Shown: positions 11,071 to 21,018 of the stretch, piece after piece | Layout of the letters: every line of letters begins with the position of its first letter | How positions within the stretch are numbered: the first letter of the stretch is position 1 | From: JACKBK01 sp963707275 | Lineage (GTDB): Bacteria > Chloroflexota > Anaerolineae > JAAEKA01 | Length of the DNA: 64,000 nucleotides | Direction of reading: 5' to 3' | Assembly (NCBI GenBank): GCA_963707275.1 | Contig: CAVPPH010000008.1 | Span: 112,744 to 176,743, forward strand | Notes under the pieces: model-generated | The model's database searches: none | The model's input: only the letters and a program-made list of their open reading frames with translations | What the model was told of the DNA's origin: nothing | Program-made: the position numbers and the translations under genes

Positions 11071-11284
11071 CAGGGCAATCGCATCTTATTATGCAAACCA
11101 ACTCGGCATCAAAACGGCCGGATCTGGGCAATTTCGCTGTTTTCGTTGGCTCAAAATGGACTTCTGACGCCAGGTTTGCGCGGAGGCAGCCTGACGAATC
11201 GGCGAAAAGCGACAAGATTTCGAGAATCAGTGCCTCGAATGACCTCATACCGGTCGAAATACGAATTTAGATGCGATTGCCCTG
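11071..11284. repeat. 214-bp segment bounded by a perfect 16-bp inverted repeat
   Basis: cagggcaatcgcatct at 11071-11086 is the exact reverse complement of agatgcgattgccctg at 11269-11284. The pair encloses 182 bases with no recognisable gene and lies just 5' of the transposase start at 11296, in the 344-base gap after the cyclase gene. It could be a small non-autonomous element, or nested ends of the transposase-bearing IS. I could not find a matching right end after 12606; only a weak resemblance (taagatacac) is present there. Confidence 0.6.
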
Positions 11285-11295
11285 ACCGCCCCGCC

Positions 11296-12606
11296 ATGGG
11301 AAGCTTACTACCGGATCGACGAACTGTCAACGGACGAAGAGCCTTGGAGCATATCATCGAAGATGGCTATGCAGCTCTGGAGCAGATGATTGCGTACCGG
11401 ATCACCATCTGGCTTGAAGCAGCGCTGACACGGCTCTTGGGTCGCGAGCCGTACGTGCGCCGCCAGCGGGTGCCGTACTGGGTAGAACAGGAAGGGCGCT
11501 GTGTCAACTGCAAGACACGAGAGAGTCGGCAGTTCAGTCGCAATGGCAGCCGACCGCGGACGCTGGGTTTCAAGGATTTCGTGATCACGATCCGCTTACC
11601 TCGGGTGGTCTGTGCCTGTGGCGGTAGCGTGCAACTGAATTTTGGCGGTCTGCTGCGTCCGTATCAACGATTGGACAATCAGGTCGATGAGCAGATCGAG
11701 CGCTGGGCAGAAATCGGCATGAGTTTACGTCAGATGCGGCGCGAGTTGCACCATCTGCATCTTGGCCCACTGGCGCTGCGCACCCTGAACCAACGCATTC
11801 ATGCGCTGCATCGTCTGGCTCCCGACTGCAATTCCTCAGATGTGCCGCCTATCCTGCTGGTCGATGCTATCTGGGCCACCCAACTGCGTCCGACAGGCAA
11901 GTTCCGCCGGGATCGCAAAGGCCGGCTGCGTGCTGTCAAGGGCCGGGTCAAGCGTCCCATCTTCATTGCGATGGGGATCTGGCCTGACGAGAACCGGTGT
12001 GACGTCCTGGCCTGGCACCTGGGTGACAACGAGGAAGCGGAGGCATGGATCGATTTCCTGGGCAAGCTCGAAGAACAGGGTATCCGCGGCGCCAACGGCC
12101 TGCAACTGGTCATTCACGATGGCGGCAGTGGTCTCTGCTCTGCCCTGCGCACGGTCTATTTCGGTGCCGAGCAACAGCGCTGTCTCTTCCACAAACTGCG
12201 CAACATCTACACTGCCATTGAAACGCCTGATGAACTCTCACCCGCTCAACGCCGTCGTCGCCGCAAGGCTATCTTCAAGGACTTCCGCGCCATCTGGGAC
12301 GCTCAACACTATCAAACCGTCCTCCGTCGTTATCTCAGCGTTGTCCGCACCTATCGATCAACTCAACCCAAGGCGGTTGCCACCCTGCGCAGAGATTTCC
12401 GCTACACCGTTACCTACTACTTCATCCAACAGCGCTTCCCTGACTGGCCACGTCAATTCTTACGCACCACCAGTCGTCTTGAACGCTTCAACCGCTGCAT
12501 CCGCCGTCGCTTGCGGGTTGCCAATGCCTTTCATTCCGATGTCGGTATCCAGGCTATGCTGGCGCAAGAAACGCATACGTTCAACCAAGCACAACCACTG
12601 TACTGA
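11296..12606 (+). mobile_element. IS256-like (mutator-type) transposase gene
   Basis: Starting at ATG 11296 the product is about 436 residues. It opens with a helical segment (YAALEQMIAYRITIWLEAAL), then a Cys-rich zinc-ribbon-like part (CVNCKTRESR, VVCACGG), a helix-turn-helix region, and a DDE catalytic core: first Asp in LLVDAIWA, second Asp in LVIHDGGSGL, the C-x2-H-K-x-R-N-I motif (QRCLFHKLRNI) typical of the mutator group, and the Glu in SRLERFNRCIRRR. The frame is open upstream to 11059, but the family-like protein begins at 11296. The gene is intact, so the element may be active. Termini and target duplication were not resolved. The gap from 12607 to 12722 is otherwise empty. Confidence 0.85.
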
Positions 12607-12722
12607 ATTTCAACGGATTAAGATACACTATCGCGTAGATCACGGTTACAAAATCTTGCGAACAGGTCACAATCTGGCATATACTACCAGCCAACAAATC
12701 GACTGTCCAGTGGAGACAATTC

Positions 12723-14070
12723 TTGTTAGTAACGTTCGCAGTTATCATCATGCTGCTGCTTTTCAACGCCCTCTATGTGGCGGCAGAGTTTGCCACCCTC
12801 AGCTCACGTCGGTCGCGCCTGGCGCAACTGAGCGAGGAAGGCAACCGGTTTGCCCGCATGGTTCTACCGGTCGTTGAAGACCCTGCCAAACTTGACAATT
12901 ACATCGCGGCCTGCCAGATCGGCATCACGGTCTCCAGCCTGGTGCTGGGTTTCTACGCGCAGTCTGCCCTGTCGCCCGTGATAGCGCCCTGGCTGGCGGG
13001 GCTGGGCGGGCTGGCGCCGGCCGCCGCGGCATCTCTGTCGGCCACCATCGTCCTGATGGTGCTGACCGGTTTCCAGGTGATCTTCGGCGAGTTGGTGCCG
13101 AAGAATATCGGCGTGCAATATCCTGAGCGGCTGGCGCTTTCGACGGTGGTGCCGCTGCGCTGGTCAATGATCCTGTTTAGCCCGCTGAGTTGGCTCTTCA
13201 ACGGCAGCGGCCGGCTCGTGTTGCGGCTGTTTGGCATCGAACCCACCAGTGAGCATGTCCACGTCCATTCGCCTGAGGAAATCGCTATCCTGGTCGAGGA
13301 AAGCGGCGCGGGCGGGGTGCTGGACACACAGGAGCGGCGGCTGATCGAAAACACCCTGTGGATGCGACGCACCACCGTGCGCCAGTTGATGGTGCCGCGC
13401 ACGCGCGTGCTGGCTGCGCCGGTGGAACGGCCGTGCGACGAGCTGTTCAGCCTGCTGGCCACATCGCCGTTTTCCCGTCTGCCGCTTTACGAAAAGTCGA
13501 TCGACAACATTCTGGGGGTCGTTCACCTCAAAGACCTGCTTTGCCTGCGCCAGCAGGTGCGGCAAGAGCCAGAACTCGCCGCCCTTCGACATCAGGCAGG
13601 TGATGGTCCCGGCGCTGTATGTCCCTGAGACGATGACGGCTGGTGAAGCGTTTGCCCTGTTGCAACTCAAACGCTATCAGGTCGCCATCGTGCTGGATGA
13701 ATATGGCGGCACCGCCGGCATCGTGACGCTGGAGGATCTTATCGAGGAGATCTTCGGTGAGGTGCAGGACGAGTTCGATCAGGAAGTGGCGCTCTTCCGC
13801 GGGCTGCCTGGCAATCGTGTGCTGGTGCGCTGGGACTGGCTGGTGCACGACCTCAACGAGTTGCTGGAGCTGAAACTGCCCACGGACCAGGCTGACACCA
13901 TCGGGGGACTGGTGCTGACGGAACTGGGGCGGGTTGCTGAAGTTGGAGACATCGTTGAGTTCGGCGAAGTCTCGCTGCGCGTCGAGCGGATCGAGGGCAA
14001 AGCCGTGGCGGCTGTCAGCCTGCCAGCCACGCCTGATCAGGTGGAAATCCTGCGCGAGGCAGCCGAATGA
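12723..14070 (+). CDS. CNNM/CBS/CorC-HlyC membrane protein, first of a tandem pair (frameshifted)
   Basis: A TTG at 12723 or a nearby codon starts a DUF21/CNNM domain with three to four membrane segments (FNALYVAAEFATLSSRR; FGELVPKNIGVQYPE). Two CBS repeats follow (RQLMVPRTRVLAAP; VALLDEYGGTAGIVTLEDLIEE-type segment) and a CorC_HlyC domain (NELLELKLPT, DTIGGLVLTELGRV). These proteins are linked to Mg2+/Co2+ or Na+ efflux and cyclic-nucleotide or ATP sensing by the CBS pair; haemolysis is only a historical name. One extra base near 13593 splits the frame between the two CBS repeats (ends at 13628 versus continuation from 13600). Its last four bases (ATGA) overlap the start of the next paralogue, so the two are translationally coupled. 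Confidence 0.88.
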
Positions 14071-15470
14071 GCGAGTATCTGCTACCAATTGCTATCATCA
14101 GCCTGTTGATCCTGCTGAACGGCCTGTTCGTGGCGGCCGAGTTCTCCATCGTTGCCGTGCCCAAGACGCGCCTGGTGCAGGCGGCTGACCGTGGATCCAA
14201 GTCAGCGGGCCATGTTCTGCGCATTCTCAGCAACCCCAACAGCCAGAATCGCTACCTGGCGACAGCGCAGATCGGCATCACCATCGCCAGCCTGGGGCTG
14301 GGTATGTACGGCGAACACACCATTGCCGACTGGCTGCTGCATCCGCTGAGCCGCTTGGGCGCGCTGTCTGAGCCGCTGTCACACACTCTGGCCACCATCC
14401 TGGCCATCGGCCTGCTGACCTACGTACACGTCGTGTTGGGCGAGATGGTGCCCAAGTCGCTGGCGATTCAGTATTCTGAAACAACTGTGCTGCGCCTGGA
14501 CGGCGTGATGGGGTTCATCCTCAAGCTCTTCTCGCCCATCATCTGGCTGTTCAACGGCATCGGCAATCTGGTGGTGCGCGCGATGGGTATCCCCGCGGCC
14601 AGCGCGCAGGCCCGTCTCTTTTCGGCGGAAGAGCTGGAATATCTGGTCGATGAGAGCGCCGGGGTCGGCCTGATGGAACCGGGTGAGCAACTGTTTATCG
14701 AAAACATCTTCGATCTGCGGGCGCGCACTGTGGGGCGAATCATGACCCCGCGCAACCATATCATCGGTCTACAGATCACCGCGACCGAGGAGGAGGTGCT
14801 GGCGTTCGTGTGCGAGGAACGCCACTCGCGCTACCCGGTCTACGATAGCGACCTGGATGAAATCGTCGGTATGCTGCACGTCAAGACACTGGCGCGCCAG
14901 CAGGCCAATCGCGAGCGGCAGCCCTTCGATCTGCGTCAACTCGTCCGGCCGGTGGCCTACGTCCCCGAGTCGCTGCCGCTGGACCAGATGCTGATCCGCT
15001 TTCGCCGTGAGCGACGCCAGTTGGTCATCGTGGTGGACGAGTACGGCGGCACCGCTGGCCTGATCACGCTGGAAGATGTGGTCGAGGAGGTGGTCGGCGA
15101 GATTTTGGACGAGTTCGACCAGGAGATCGCGCCGCTGGAGCGGTTGTCGCCAGTCCTCGTGCGCGTACGCGGCGACCTGTTGATCGACGAATTGAACCAG
15201 TTGCTGGAGCTGGCCATCGGGCACCCTGAGGTCGATACCGTCGGCGGCCTGGTGATGTCTGAACTGGGCCGGGTGGCGCAGCCGGGCGATACCGCAGCAG
15301 TCGGCGGCGTTACGCTGGAGGTGGAGGCTGTCGAAGGGCTGGCCGTGCAGACGGTTCTCGTCCACCTGCCGGAAGACCCTTCGCCGGAGGAAGCCATGGC
15401 TGAAGACCCGCCCGAAGAACCGCGGTCAGGCAAACAGCGCAGCCGCAAGAACGGCAAAAGCAACATGTAG
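14067..15470 (+). CDS. CNNM/CBS/CorC-HlyC membrane protein, second of tandem pair
   Basis: This intact 467-residue paralogue repeats the architecture of the upstream gene: CNNM membrane domain (NGLFVAAEFSIVAVPKTRL; LGEMVPKSLAIQYSE), CBS pair (GRIMTPRNHIIGLQI; VVDEYGGTAGLITLEDVVEE) and CorC_HlyC domain (DTVGGLVMSELGRVAQPGD). A charged Lys/Arg-rich C-terminal tail follows. Predicted location is the inner membrane with CBS domains in the cytoplasm; a role in divalent cation transport or homeostasis is known for the family. The start ATG overlaps the previous stop in ATGA. Tandem copies with separate sequence suggest a heteromeric complex, which is inference. Confidence 0.93.
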   Translation: MSEYLLPIAIISLLILLNGLFVAAEFSIVAVPKTRLVQAADRGSKSAGHVLRILSNPNSQNRYLATAQIGITIASLGLGMYGEHTIADWLLHPLSRLGALSEPLSHTLATILAIGLLTYVHVVLGEMVPKSLAIQYSETTVLRLDGVMGFILKLFSPIIWLFNGIGNLVVRAMGIPAASAQARLFSAEELEYLVDESAGVGLMEPGEQLFIENIFDLRARTVGRIMTPRNHIIGLQITATEEEVLAFVCEERHSRYPVYDSDLDEIVGMLHVKTLARQQANRERQPFDLRQLVRPVAYVPESLPLDQMLIRFRRERRQLVIVVDEYGGTAGLITLEDVVEEVVGEILDEFDQEIAPLERLSPVLVRVRGDLLIDELNQLLELAIGHPEVDTVGGLVMSELGRVAQPGDTAAVGGVTLEVEAVEGLAVQTVLVHLPEDPSPEEAMAEDPPEEPRSGKQRSRKNGKSNM

Positions 15471-15478
15471 GTGACGCT

Positions 15479-15527
15479 GTGCCGCAGGTGACAGTCACTT
15501 TCCGAAAGTGACTGTCACCTGCGGCAC
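15479..15527. repeat. Perfect 23-bp hairpin, palindrome family B
   Basis: gtgccgcaggtgacagtcac plus ttt is followed by a 3-base loop and its exact complement, giving a 49-base perfect hairpin 8 bases after the CorC stop. It could terminate the tandem pair, but no T-run follows. The core GTGACAGTCACT recurs at 23609-23671, so it belongs to a dispersed repeat family. Confidence 0.85.
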
Positions 15528-15544
15528 CTTAGCTAGCAGCTACC

Positions 15545-16366
15545 ATGCTATCCATCACCGACCAGGGCTACCTGCTGGGCAGCCAATACCGCGACTCATC
15601 GAATCTGGACGCGCGCATCGCCGTTCACCGGCTGTTCAGCACCAATCTGATCGGGTGGTATCACTGGTATTTCGACCACTTGACGCTGCCAGCAGCAGCC
15701 GTGATTTTGGACATCGGCTGTGGACCTGGCCCGCTCTGGTGCGACCAGATGCGGCGCATACCGCCGGACTGGCAGATCACGTTGGCCGACCTGTCGCCCG
15801 GAATGGTGACGCAGGCCGAAGCCAATCTACGAGCTGCCGGCGCACGCAACGATCCCCGCTTCCACTTCCAAACTGCCGACGCCCAGAGTCTCCCTTTCGA
15901 CGACAACAGCTTTGACGCTGTGTTGGCTAACCACATGCTTTATCATGTGCCTGACTTGCCGCAGGCGCTGGTGGAGATCAGGCGTGTGCTGCGGCTCGGT
16001 GGCCGGCTGTTCGCAGCCACCAACGGCGCGGGTCACATGCAGGAACTGGGCGACCTGCTGGCTCCCTTCGCCAGTGACGCTCCTCTCGGGCTGGCGCCTG
16101 AACGACGCTTTGGCCTCGAGAACGGCGCGCAACAACTGGCGCAGCAGTTTGCTCACGTCGAGCGCCACGACTACGAAGACGGTCTGGAGATCACCGATGT
16201 TGCCCCGCTGGTGGCGTACGTGTTGTCGACGCGCAACATGCTCTGGACTGCCGACGCCGAACCGTCGGTCGAGGCCTTGACTCGACACTTCGAGACCATC
16301 CTGGCGCGCGACGGCGCGATCCACATCAGCAAGGCCAGCGGGCTGTTTGTAGCAGGAGACCATTGA
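15545..16366 (+). CDS. Class I SAM-dependent methyltransferase (paralogue of 31144)
   Basis: The 273-residue product has SAM motif I VILDIGCGPGPLW, an acidic-loop region ITLADLSPGM, motif LPFDDNSFDAVLANHMLYHV and a post-I segment LVEIRRVLRLGGRLFAATNG, all typical of type 11 methyltransferases. The N-terminus (ITDQGYLLGSQYRDSSNLDA) is nearly identical to that of the damaged gene at 31144, so the two form a local paralogue family with a distinctive leader. Substrate is unknown. The gene follows the hairpin at 15479 and is probably transcribed from its own promoter. Confidence 0.88.
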   Translation: MLSITDQGYLLGSQYRDSSNLDARIAVHRLFSTNLIGWYHWYFDHLTLPAAAVILDIGCGPGPLWCDQMRRIPPDWQITLADLSPGMVTQAEANLRAAGARNDPRFHFQTADAQSLPFDDNSFDAVLANHMLYHVPDLPQALVEIRRVLRLGGRLFAATNGAGHMQELGDLLAPFASDAPLGLAPERRFGLENGAQQLAQQFAHVERHDYEDGLEITDVAPLVAYVLSTRNMLWTADAEPSVEALTRHFETILARDGAIHISKASGLFVAGDH

Positions 16367-16499
16367 CAAAAGGCCCCAGGGGCGTGCAGCGACAAGTTTT
16401 TACCCTTAGATCTCTCAGGTTCTTCCATCACACATTTTGGGAATCGTTGGATCGTTGTATCCGCCGGGTGCACAGTCAAGAGCAGGTGGGAGCGAAAAG

Positions 16500-16643
16500 A
16501 AAATTACGCCCTCAACGCCGCATGTCGAAAACACTTCACGGCTACCGAGACGGTGCGCGATATCGTCATCGGCATGCATGACGGTCCCGATCGGCGGGTT
16601 GGCGGCCGCGGCAGCTTATGCCGTCGCGCGGGCGATGAGTTGA
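16500..16643 (+). pseudogene. Possible remnant of a VIT1/CCC1-family transporter
   Basis: The 416-base gap between the methyltransferase and the haem-binding gene has no intact gene. Within it one frame reads TETVRDIVIGMHDG, very like the N-terminal TVRDIVIGMxDG of VIT1/CCC1 iron/manganese transporters, and a shifted frame continues TVPIGGLAAAAAYAVARAMS and stops. This looks like both ends of such a gene joined after internal deletion. The match is short, so the identification is tentative. The rest of the gap is lower in GC and shows nothing else. Confidence 0.35.
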
Positions 16644-16782
16644 ACGAACATAGCGATCATGCAGTAATTCGCCCACCGTGGTAAAATTCACAACAAAGCA
16701 ACAGTGAAGACTCGCGACAAGCCTTCACTCGAAGATCGGCCAATTGTCGATCAATCTACGTGATGTTTGAGGAGAGAACTCT

Positions 16783-17211
16783 GTGAGCAAGAAGATGGTG
16801 CTTTATGCCGTTCTGGCGATTGTTGCGGTACTGCTCCTAATCCAATTGGTGCCATATGGCCGTGATCATGGCAATCCACCAGTAGTCCAGGAGCCAGTCT
16901 GGGACAGTCCGCAAACCGAGGCATTGGTCAGGGGCGCCTGCTACGACTGCCACAGCAACGAGGTGGTCTGGCCCTTATACAGCAACATTGCGCCGTTTTC
17001 CTGGCTGGTCCAGCGCGATGTGGACGAGGGCCGGAGCCGCCTGAACTTCTCTGAGTGGAACCGGCGCCAGGAAACTCGCGAGATCACTGAAATTGTCCAG
17101 GAAGGGGAGATGCCTCCTCTCCAGTACAAGCTGCTGCACAAAGGTGCCCAATTGAGCGCCTCTGAGCGGGCAACGTTACTCCAAGGCTTGCAAACCACGT
17201 TCGGAGGTTAG
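16783..17211 (+). CDS. Haem-binding domain protein (single CxxCH, membrane-anchored)
   Basis: A GTG start at 16783 follows gaggagag. The 142-residue product has an N-terminal membrane anchor (LYAVLAIVAVLLLIQLV), then the single haem-attachment motif CYDCH with the flanking SNEVVWPLYSNIAPFSWLV that is typical of the small haem_bd domain family, and a conserved GEMPPLQYKLLH, where the Met may be the distal ligand. It should face the outside of the membrane and bind c-type haem. Its redox partner is not encoded next to it. A bidirectional terminator follows at 17287. Confidence 0.87.
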   Translation: MSKKMVLYAVLAIVAVLLLIQLVPYGRDHGNPPVVQEPVWDSPQTEALVRGACYDCHSNEVVWPLYSNIAPFSWLVQRDVDEGRSRLNFSEWNRRQETREITEIVQEGEMPPLQYKLLHKGAQLSASERATLLQGLQTTFGG

Positions 17212-17286
17212 CGAACGAATTGTTCCGCCCGGGGCATACTACTGGAAAGGCTGATGGCAGCGCTGTTGCATGCCGTGTGAAAACAG

Positions 17287-17317
17287 AACGCCACGGCTGA
17301 ATTACAGCCGTGGCGTT
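17287..17317. terminator. Bidirectional terminator hairpin
   Basis: aacgccacggctg is followed by loop aatta and the exact complement cagccgtggcgtt. It lies between the stop of the haem-binding gene (plus) and the stop of the secreted-protein gene (minus), so it can serve both. Confidence 0.75.
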
Positions 17318-17349
17318 TGTATGTTGCGGGGAACAGAAAGTGTTCTGAG

Positions 17350-18563
17350 TTATTGTGCCCTGGCAGTCGGCACCAGCGTAGTGGTCGAGACGATGTAGCC
17401 GGCGTCGGTGCTGTCGATCACCAGCTCAAAACCAGCGACGGTTCCCTGCTCGACAGGTCGATAGAGGAATCTTGCCTGGTCGAAGGTCATCCCGCTGGTT
17501 CCATCAACAGCGATGCCGCTGACTTGCGCCTGGATGCCCAGAGGCTGTGCGCTCAGGACGATCGTGTCGACTGAGCTACCCTGCGCGCCCGTATTCACGC
17601 CGTTAAAAGCCAGGTTCCACCCGGCAACCCCGAGCGTGGCGCTGGCATCCACCAATGACAGCGATGGCTGGCCGGTGGCCGGGTCAACCACGAACACCAC
17701 CTGGCCACTGGCGCTGGCTGTATCGCCGGCGTTGATATCGAAGCGGGTGGTTGCACCAAACGAAGCCGCCGCACCTGTGCTCGGACCGGGGACAACGACC
17801 AGATTGTCGGAAAACGTGGCGACGTCGCCCAGATTGAACTCTTGACCATACAACGTCAATGCCTCCCAGTTCGCCTGGCCGTCAGCAACGTTGTAGCCAT
17901 CGAACTCGGGCGCCGACAGCCGCTGTGGGCAACATCACCTGGGCCGAAATCGACCGCAAACGCGCCGTCGCCCATGTTTAGGCCGTTCACGCTGACAGTT
18001 GCCGGTCCCACTGCGACCTGTGCGTTGCCATCGGCGACGCCGAAGCTGGGCTGGCCTGTGATGCCGTCGTAGCTGAGCATGACAGTTGCGCCGGCCTGCA
18101 GGTTTTCGCCGGGATGCACATCGATGCGCGTCGAGAGATCAGAACTGTAGTTCACGGATTGTCCACCGATGTTGGCCTGCATTCCGGAGATTGTCAGCGC
18201 GTCGCTTTGCGCAGGCGCAGCCTGCTGCACGGTGATGTTGTCCCAGCCGAACGAGCCGCCGCCCAGCCCGAAGCGCAGTCCATCGACGGTAGCTGTCGCG
18301 TTGACCATGGGCAGATCAACCTCGGCGCTTTCGAGCCTGACTCCATCCTGTTGCAGGCTGAAGCCTTGGTTCAGCCACAGTGAGAAGACGCCGGGAACCG
18401 ACACGAGAGGGCCTTCCTGTGCCTCAGGGGCCACTGCTTCGTTCTGGTAGCCTAGCAGACGGCTGTTCTCCAGTGAAGCCGAGGCTGAATGAGGCGATCC
18501 CAATACCAAAAGCCCTGCCAGTCCAATCGCGAGGCAGAGCCCAGTCCAGCGAACACGATTCAT
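17350..18563 (-). CDS. Secreted protein of unknown function, frameshifted
   Basis: ATG 18563 begins MNRVRWTGLCLAIGLAGLLVLG, a Sec signal peptide ending near SASAS. The mature part is beta-rich, Gly/Ala/Asn-rich and contains two to three related segments (GQPSFGVADGNAQVAVGPATVSVNGL; GQPSLSLVDASATLGVAGWNLAFNG-type), so it has internal repeats of about 120 residues. The frame breaks near 17925: one missing base restores continuity between VDFGPGDVAHSG and SAPEFDGYNVADGQANWEAL. I do not recognise the family. The reconstructed protein is about 404 residues and has no membrane anchor at its C-terminus. Confidence 0.65.
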
Positions 18564-18894
18564 GTGAGTCCTTCCTTTCGTTTGTCATGCCCCTGAGCGG
18601 GGCTATCATTACCGCCCGAATTGCTGAAATCTGACATCCCGGTGTCGGAAACGCTGACCACTTGGCGCCCCGACGCCTTGCAGTATTCTGGTTCCTTGGG
18701 ATTTCGCGGAGAGTGCGATGGATGAGATGGCGTGAAACCCTGAAGACCCGATCTCGTTTCATATCATACCAGAGCAGCGCATTCCTGTAAAGCAAGAATT
18801 CACAATTGGACGCGTTCAAGTCAAAATAGCTCTGGACAAAAGCTTGGAGGGGACAAGCTGGCAGAAGCATAGGCACAGAAATACGCCTGATACA
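18564..18894. other. Intergenic stretch without recognisable gene
   Basis: About 330 bases between the secreted-protein start and the terminator of the ABC-2 operon. It is lower in GC than the neighbouring genes and presumably holds the promoter of the secreted-protein gene. I see no repeat or conserved coding sequence in it. Confidence 0.5.
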
Positions 18895-18926
18895 ACAAGA
18901 GCAGACAGGAAACTGTCTGCTCTTGT
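18895..18926. terminator. Terminator of the ABC-2 exporter operon
   Basis: acaagagcagacag, a 4-base gaaa loop and the exact complement ctgtctgctcttgt form a 14-bp stem just past the permease stop on the minus strand; T-rich sequence lies on both sides. Confidence 0.75.
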
Positions 18927-18947
18927 TTTCACGCGAGCAAAAGAGAT

Positions 18948-19778
18948 TTATTTTCGGCGAGTTCGCACACGCAGCGCGTAGGCGGCCAATCCGTACATCG
19001 CTACGGCCAGCAGGAGGCAAGCTGCCACGGCCGGCCATAACTCACTCGTTTCCCAGCCCGTGAGCATCAGCGATCGCATGCCGCCTAGCACATAGGTAAT
19101 GGGGTTGAACATCGCAGCCGTCTTCAGCCAACCGCCCAGCAACTCCAGCGGCACAAAGCTGGCGGTCAGGAAGGTCAGCGGGAAGAAGAGGAAGCCTGCG
19201 CTCTGTGTGGCCGCGGCGCTGCCAGTGCCCAGCGCGGCAGAGACCGTGAAGCCGGCAAAACCGGTGCCAAGCAGAACGGACAGCCCCACGACCGCCAGCA
19301 AGCCCGGCAGTCCAGTGGCCGGATCAAGACCAAGCAGCAAGCCGACCCCGACGACGATCAGCGCCTGCAATCCCAGTACCAGTGAGCCAGCCAGGATCGG
19401 GCCAAGAACCACCGCGGTGCGGCTGATGGGTGTCAGTAGCAGCTTGTCGAAGTAGCCGTTTTCCAGATCCTTGACCAGATTTTGTGCCGCGATGCCCGCG
19501 CCGGCCAGTGATGAGCTGACGATGGACAGGGGCAGGATGAAGCCGAGATAGCCCTTTCCGCTCAGTCCGGGAATAAAGCCAGCGGCGGTTCCCAGCGTAG
19601 ACTGGTAGATCACCAGGAAGAAGACGCTGATTGCGATCGGCGGGATCAGCGCTTCGGGCGTGCGAAAAATGTTGACCAGATTGCGGCGGGTCAGCAGGAA
19701 TACCTGGGCCAACCACGATGCGCTGGACTGTTTTGGCTTGTAAGAAATGGCGCCTGAAGTAAGATCGGCTGTTGCCAT
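18948..19778 (-). CDS. ABC-2 type permease (DrrB-like)
   Basis: The 276-residue product has a cytoplasmic N-terminus and six hydrophobic segments in the ABC-2 arrangement, with the conserved Glu-containing loop (FRTPEALIPPIAISVFFLVIY) and the NPITYVLGGMRSLML segment near the end, as in daunorubicin-resistance and related exporters. It forms the membrane part of an exporter with the ATPase encoded just upstream (27 bases between them). Substrate cannot be told; drug or lipid export is usual for the family. Confidence 0.9.
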   Translation of the reverse strand: MATADLTSGAISYKPKQSSASWLAQVFLLTRRNLVNIFRTPEALIPPIAISVFFLVIYQSTLGTAAGFIPGLSGKGYLGFILPLSIVSSSLAGAGIAAQNLVKDLENGYFDKLLLTPISRTAVVLGPILAGSLVLGLQALIVVGVGLLLGLDPATGLPGLLAVVGLSVLLGTGFAGFTVSAALGTGSAAATQSAGFLFFPLTFLTASFVPLELLGGWLKTAAMFNPITYVLGGMRSLMLTGWETSELWPAVAACLLLAVAMYGLAAYALRVRTRRK

Positions 19779-19805
19779 GATAATAGTCCTCTCAGTGCTC
19801 TCTAC

Positions 19806-20814
19806 TTATTTTCGCCGGCGGCCGCGACGGCCGGCAGGTTCGGCAATTGCTTCTGCAGGCTGGGCTGTTTCTTCTTTGAGCCGCTCACCCGTGACCTGAA
19901 GGAATACGTCGTCCAGTGTCGGCTGGGTCAGCGTCAGCGAGATCGGGTTCATGCCGGCGTGCTGCAGGCGATTGACGACCGATGGGATTGCCTGCGCGGC
20001 CTGTTCCATGTACACGCGAACCGTGTCGCGGTCCACCTGAATGCGCTCAGTCATGTCGCTGATCTCGCCGGCCGCCTGTTCTGCCAGCTCGCGGCTGTCG
20101 AAAACCAGGTTGATCGACTCGGCGCCCAGCGCAGCCTTCAGCTTGTTTGGCGACCCTTGCGCCGCCAGCTTGCCTGCGTTGATGATGGCGACCACGTCGG
20201 CCAGCTCGTCAGCCTCCTCAAGATACTGCGTCGTCAGGAAGATGGTCATGCCAAGTTGACGGTTGAGGCGGCGCACTTCTTCCCAGATGTCGCGCCGGCT
20301 GGCAGGGTCGAGACCGGTCGTCGGCTCGTCCAGGAACAGGATGTCCGGCTCATGCACCAGCGCCAGCGCCAGATCGAGCCGACGGCGCATGCCGCCGCTG
20401 TAGGTACCAACACGCCGGTTGACCGCGTCGGTCAGCTTGACCAGTTCGATCAACTCCTGCGCGCGGCACGCTGGCTTCGCGGTCGTTGAAGCCAAACAGC
20501 CGGCCTTGCAACGTCAGCATCTCCAGCGACTTCATGGTCGGGTCGAGGCCGATCTCCTGAAGAGCGACGCCGGCGATGCCGCGCACATCACCTGCCTGGC
20601 TCACCACATCGAAACCTCCGACGGTGGCGCGCCCGCTGGTGGGCAGCGCAAGGGTGGTGAGGATCTTAATGGTAGTGCTCTTGCCCGCACCGTTGGGGCC
20701 CAGGAAGCCAAAGATCTGGCCGGCGGGAACGCTGAAGGACACGTCGTCCACAGCCGTCACACCGCCGGGGTAGCTTTTTGAAAGGTTTTCTACTTTTATT
20801 TCTCTGTCAGACAT
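19806..20814 (-). CDS. ABC transporter ATPase (DrrA-like), frameshifted
   Basis: ATG 20814 begins MSDREIKVENLSKSYPGGVT. Walker A is GPNGAGKST; the signature YSGGMRRRLDLALAL, Walker B ILFLDEPTTGLD and the H-loop replaced by Gln (LTTQYLEEADELAD) match the DrrA subgroup. The C-terminal extension holds the QPTLDDVFLQVTGE motif of that subgroup. One extra base near 20470 separates the two frames (20350-20814 and 19806-20495). The pair with the permease forms a complete exporter. A near-consensus promoter stands 69-97 bases upstream. Confidence 0.9.
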
Positions 20815-20882
20815 GGTTGTCTCCGTTCTGCGCCCGTCTACCGGGTTTGGTGCTGTTCTTTTGTGTCTTGATCACAATGGAG

Positions 20883-20911
20883 AGTATATCATGATGTTTA
20901 TCTTTTGTCAA
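20883..20911 (-). promoter_or_regulatory. Near-consensus sigma-70 promoter of the ABC-2 operon
   Basis: On the minus strand TTGACA and TATACT are separated by exactly 17 bases, in an AT-rich island. They lie upstream of the exporter ATPase start at 20814, giving a leader of roughly 60 bases. Confidence 0.8.
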
Positions 20912-20956
20912 GATATTGAATATTAAAACTAAACAAGCGTATCATCCCGACCAATC

Positions 20957-20993
20957 AAAGAATCGTCTCAGACAAGGCCTGAGACGATTCTTT
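20957..20993. terminator. Terminator hairpin downstream of the dipeptidase
   Basis: aaagaatcgtctcag, a 7-base loop and the exact complement ctgagacgattcttt form a 15-bp stem immediately past the M19 gene stop (minus strand). Confidence 0.75.
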
Positions 20994-21018
20994 TCAGTTG
21001 ACACCTGATCCTGGCGTG

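Noticed and set aside
16363..16581. Short open frame after the methyltransferase at 15545
   Set aside because: No ribosome-binding site or family similarity; the region looks like decayed sequence.
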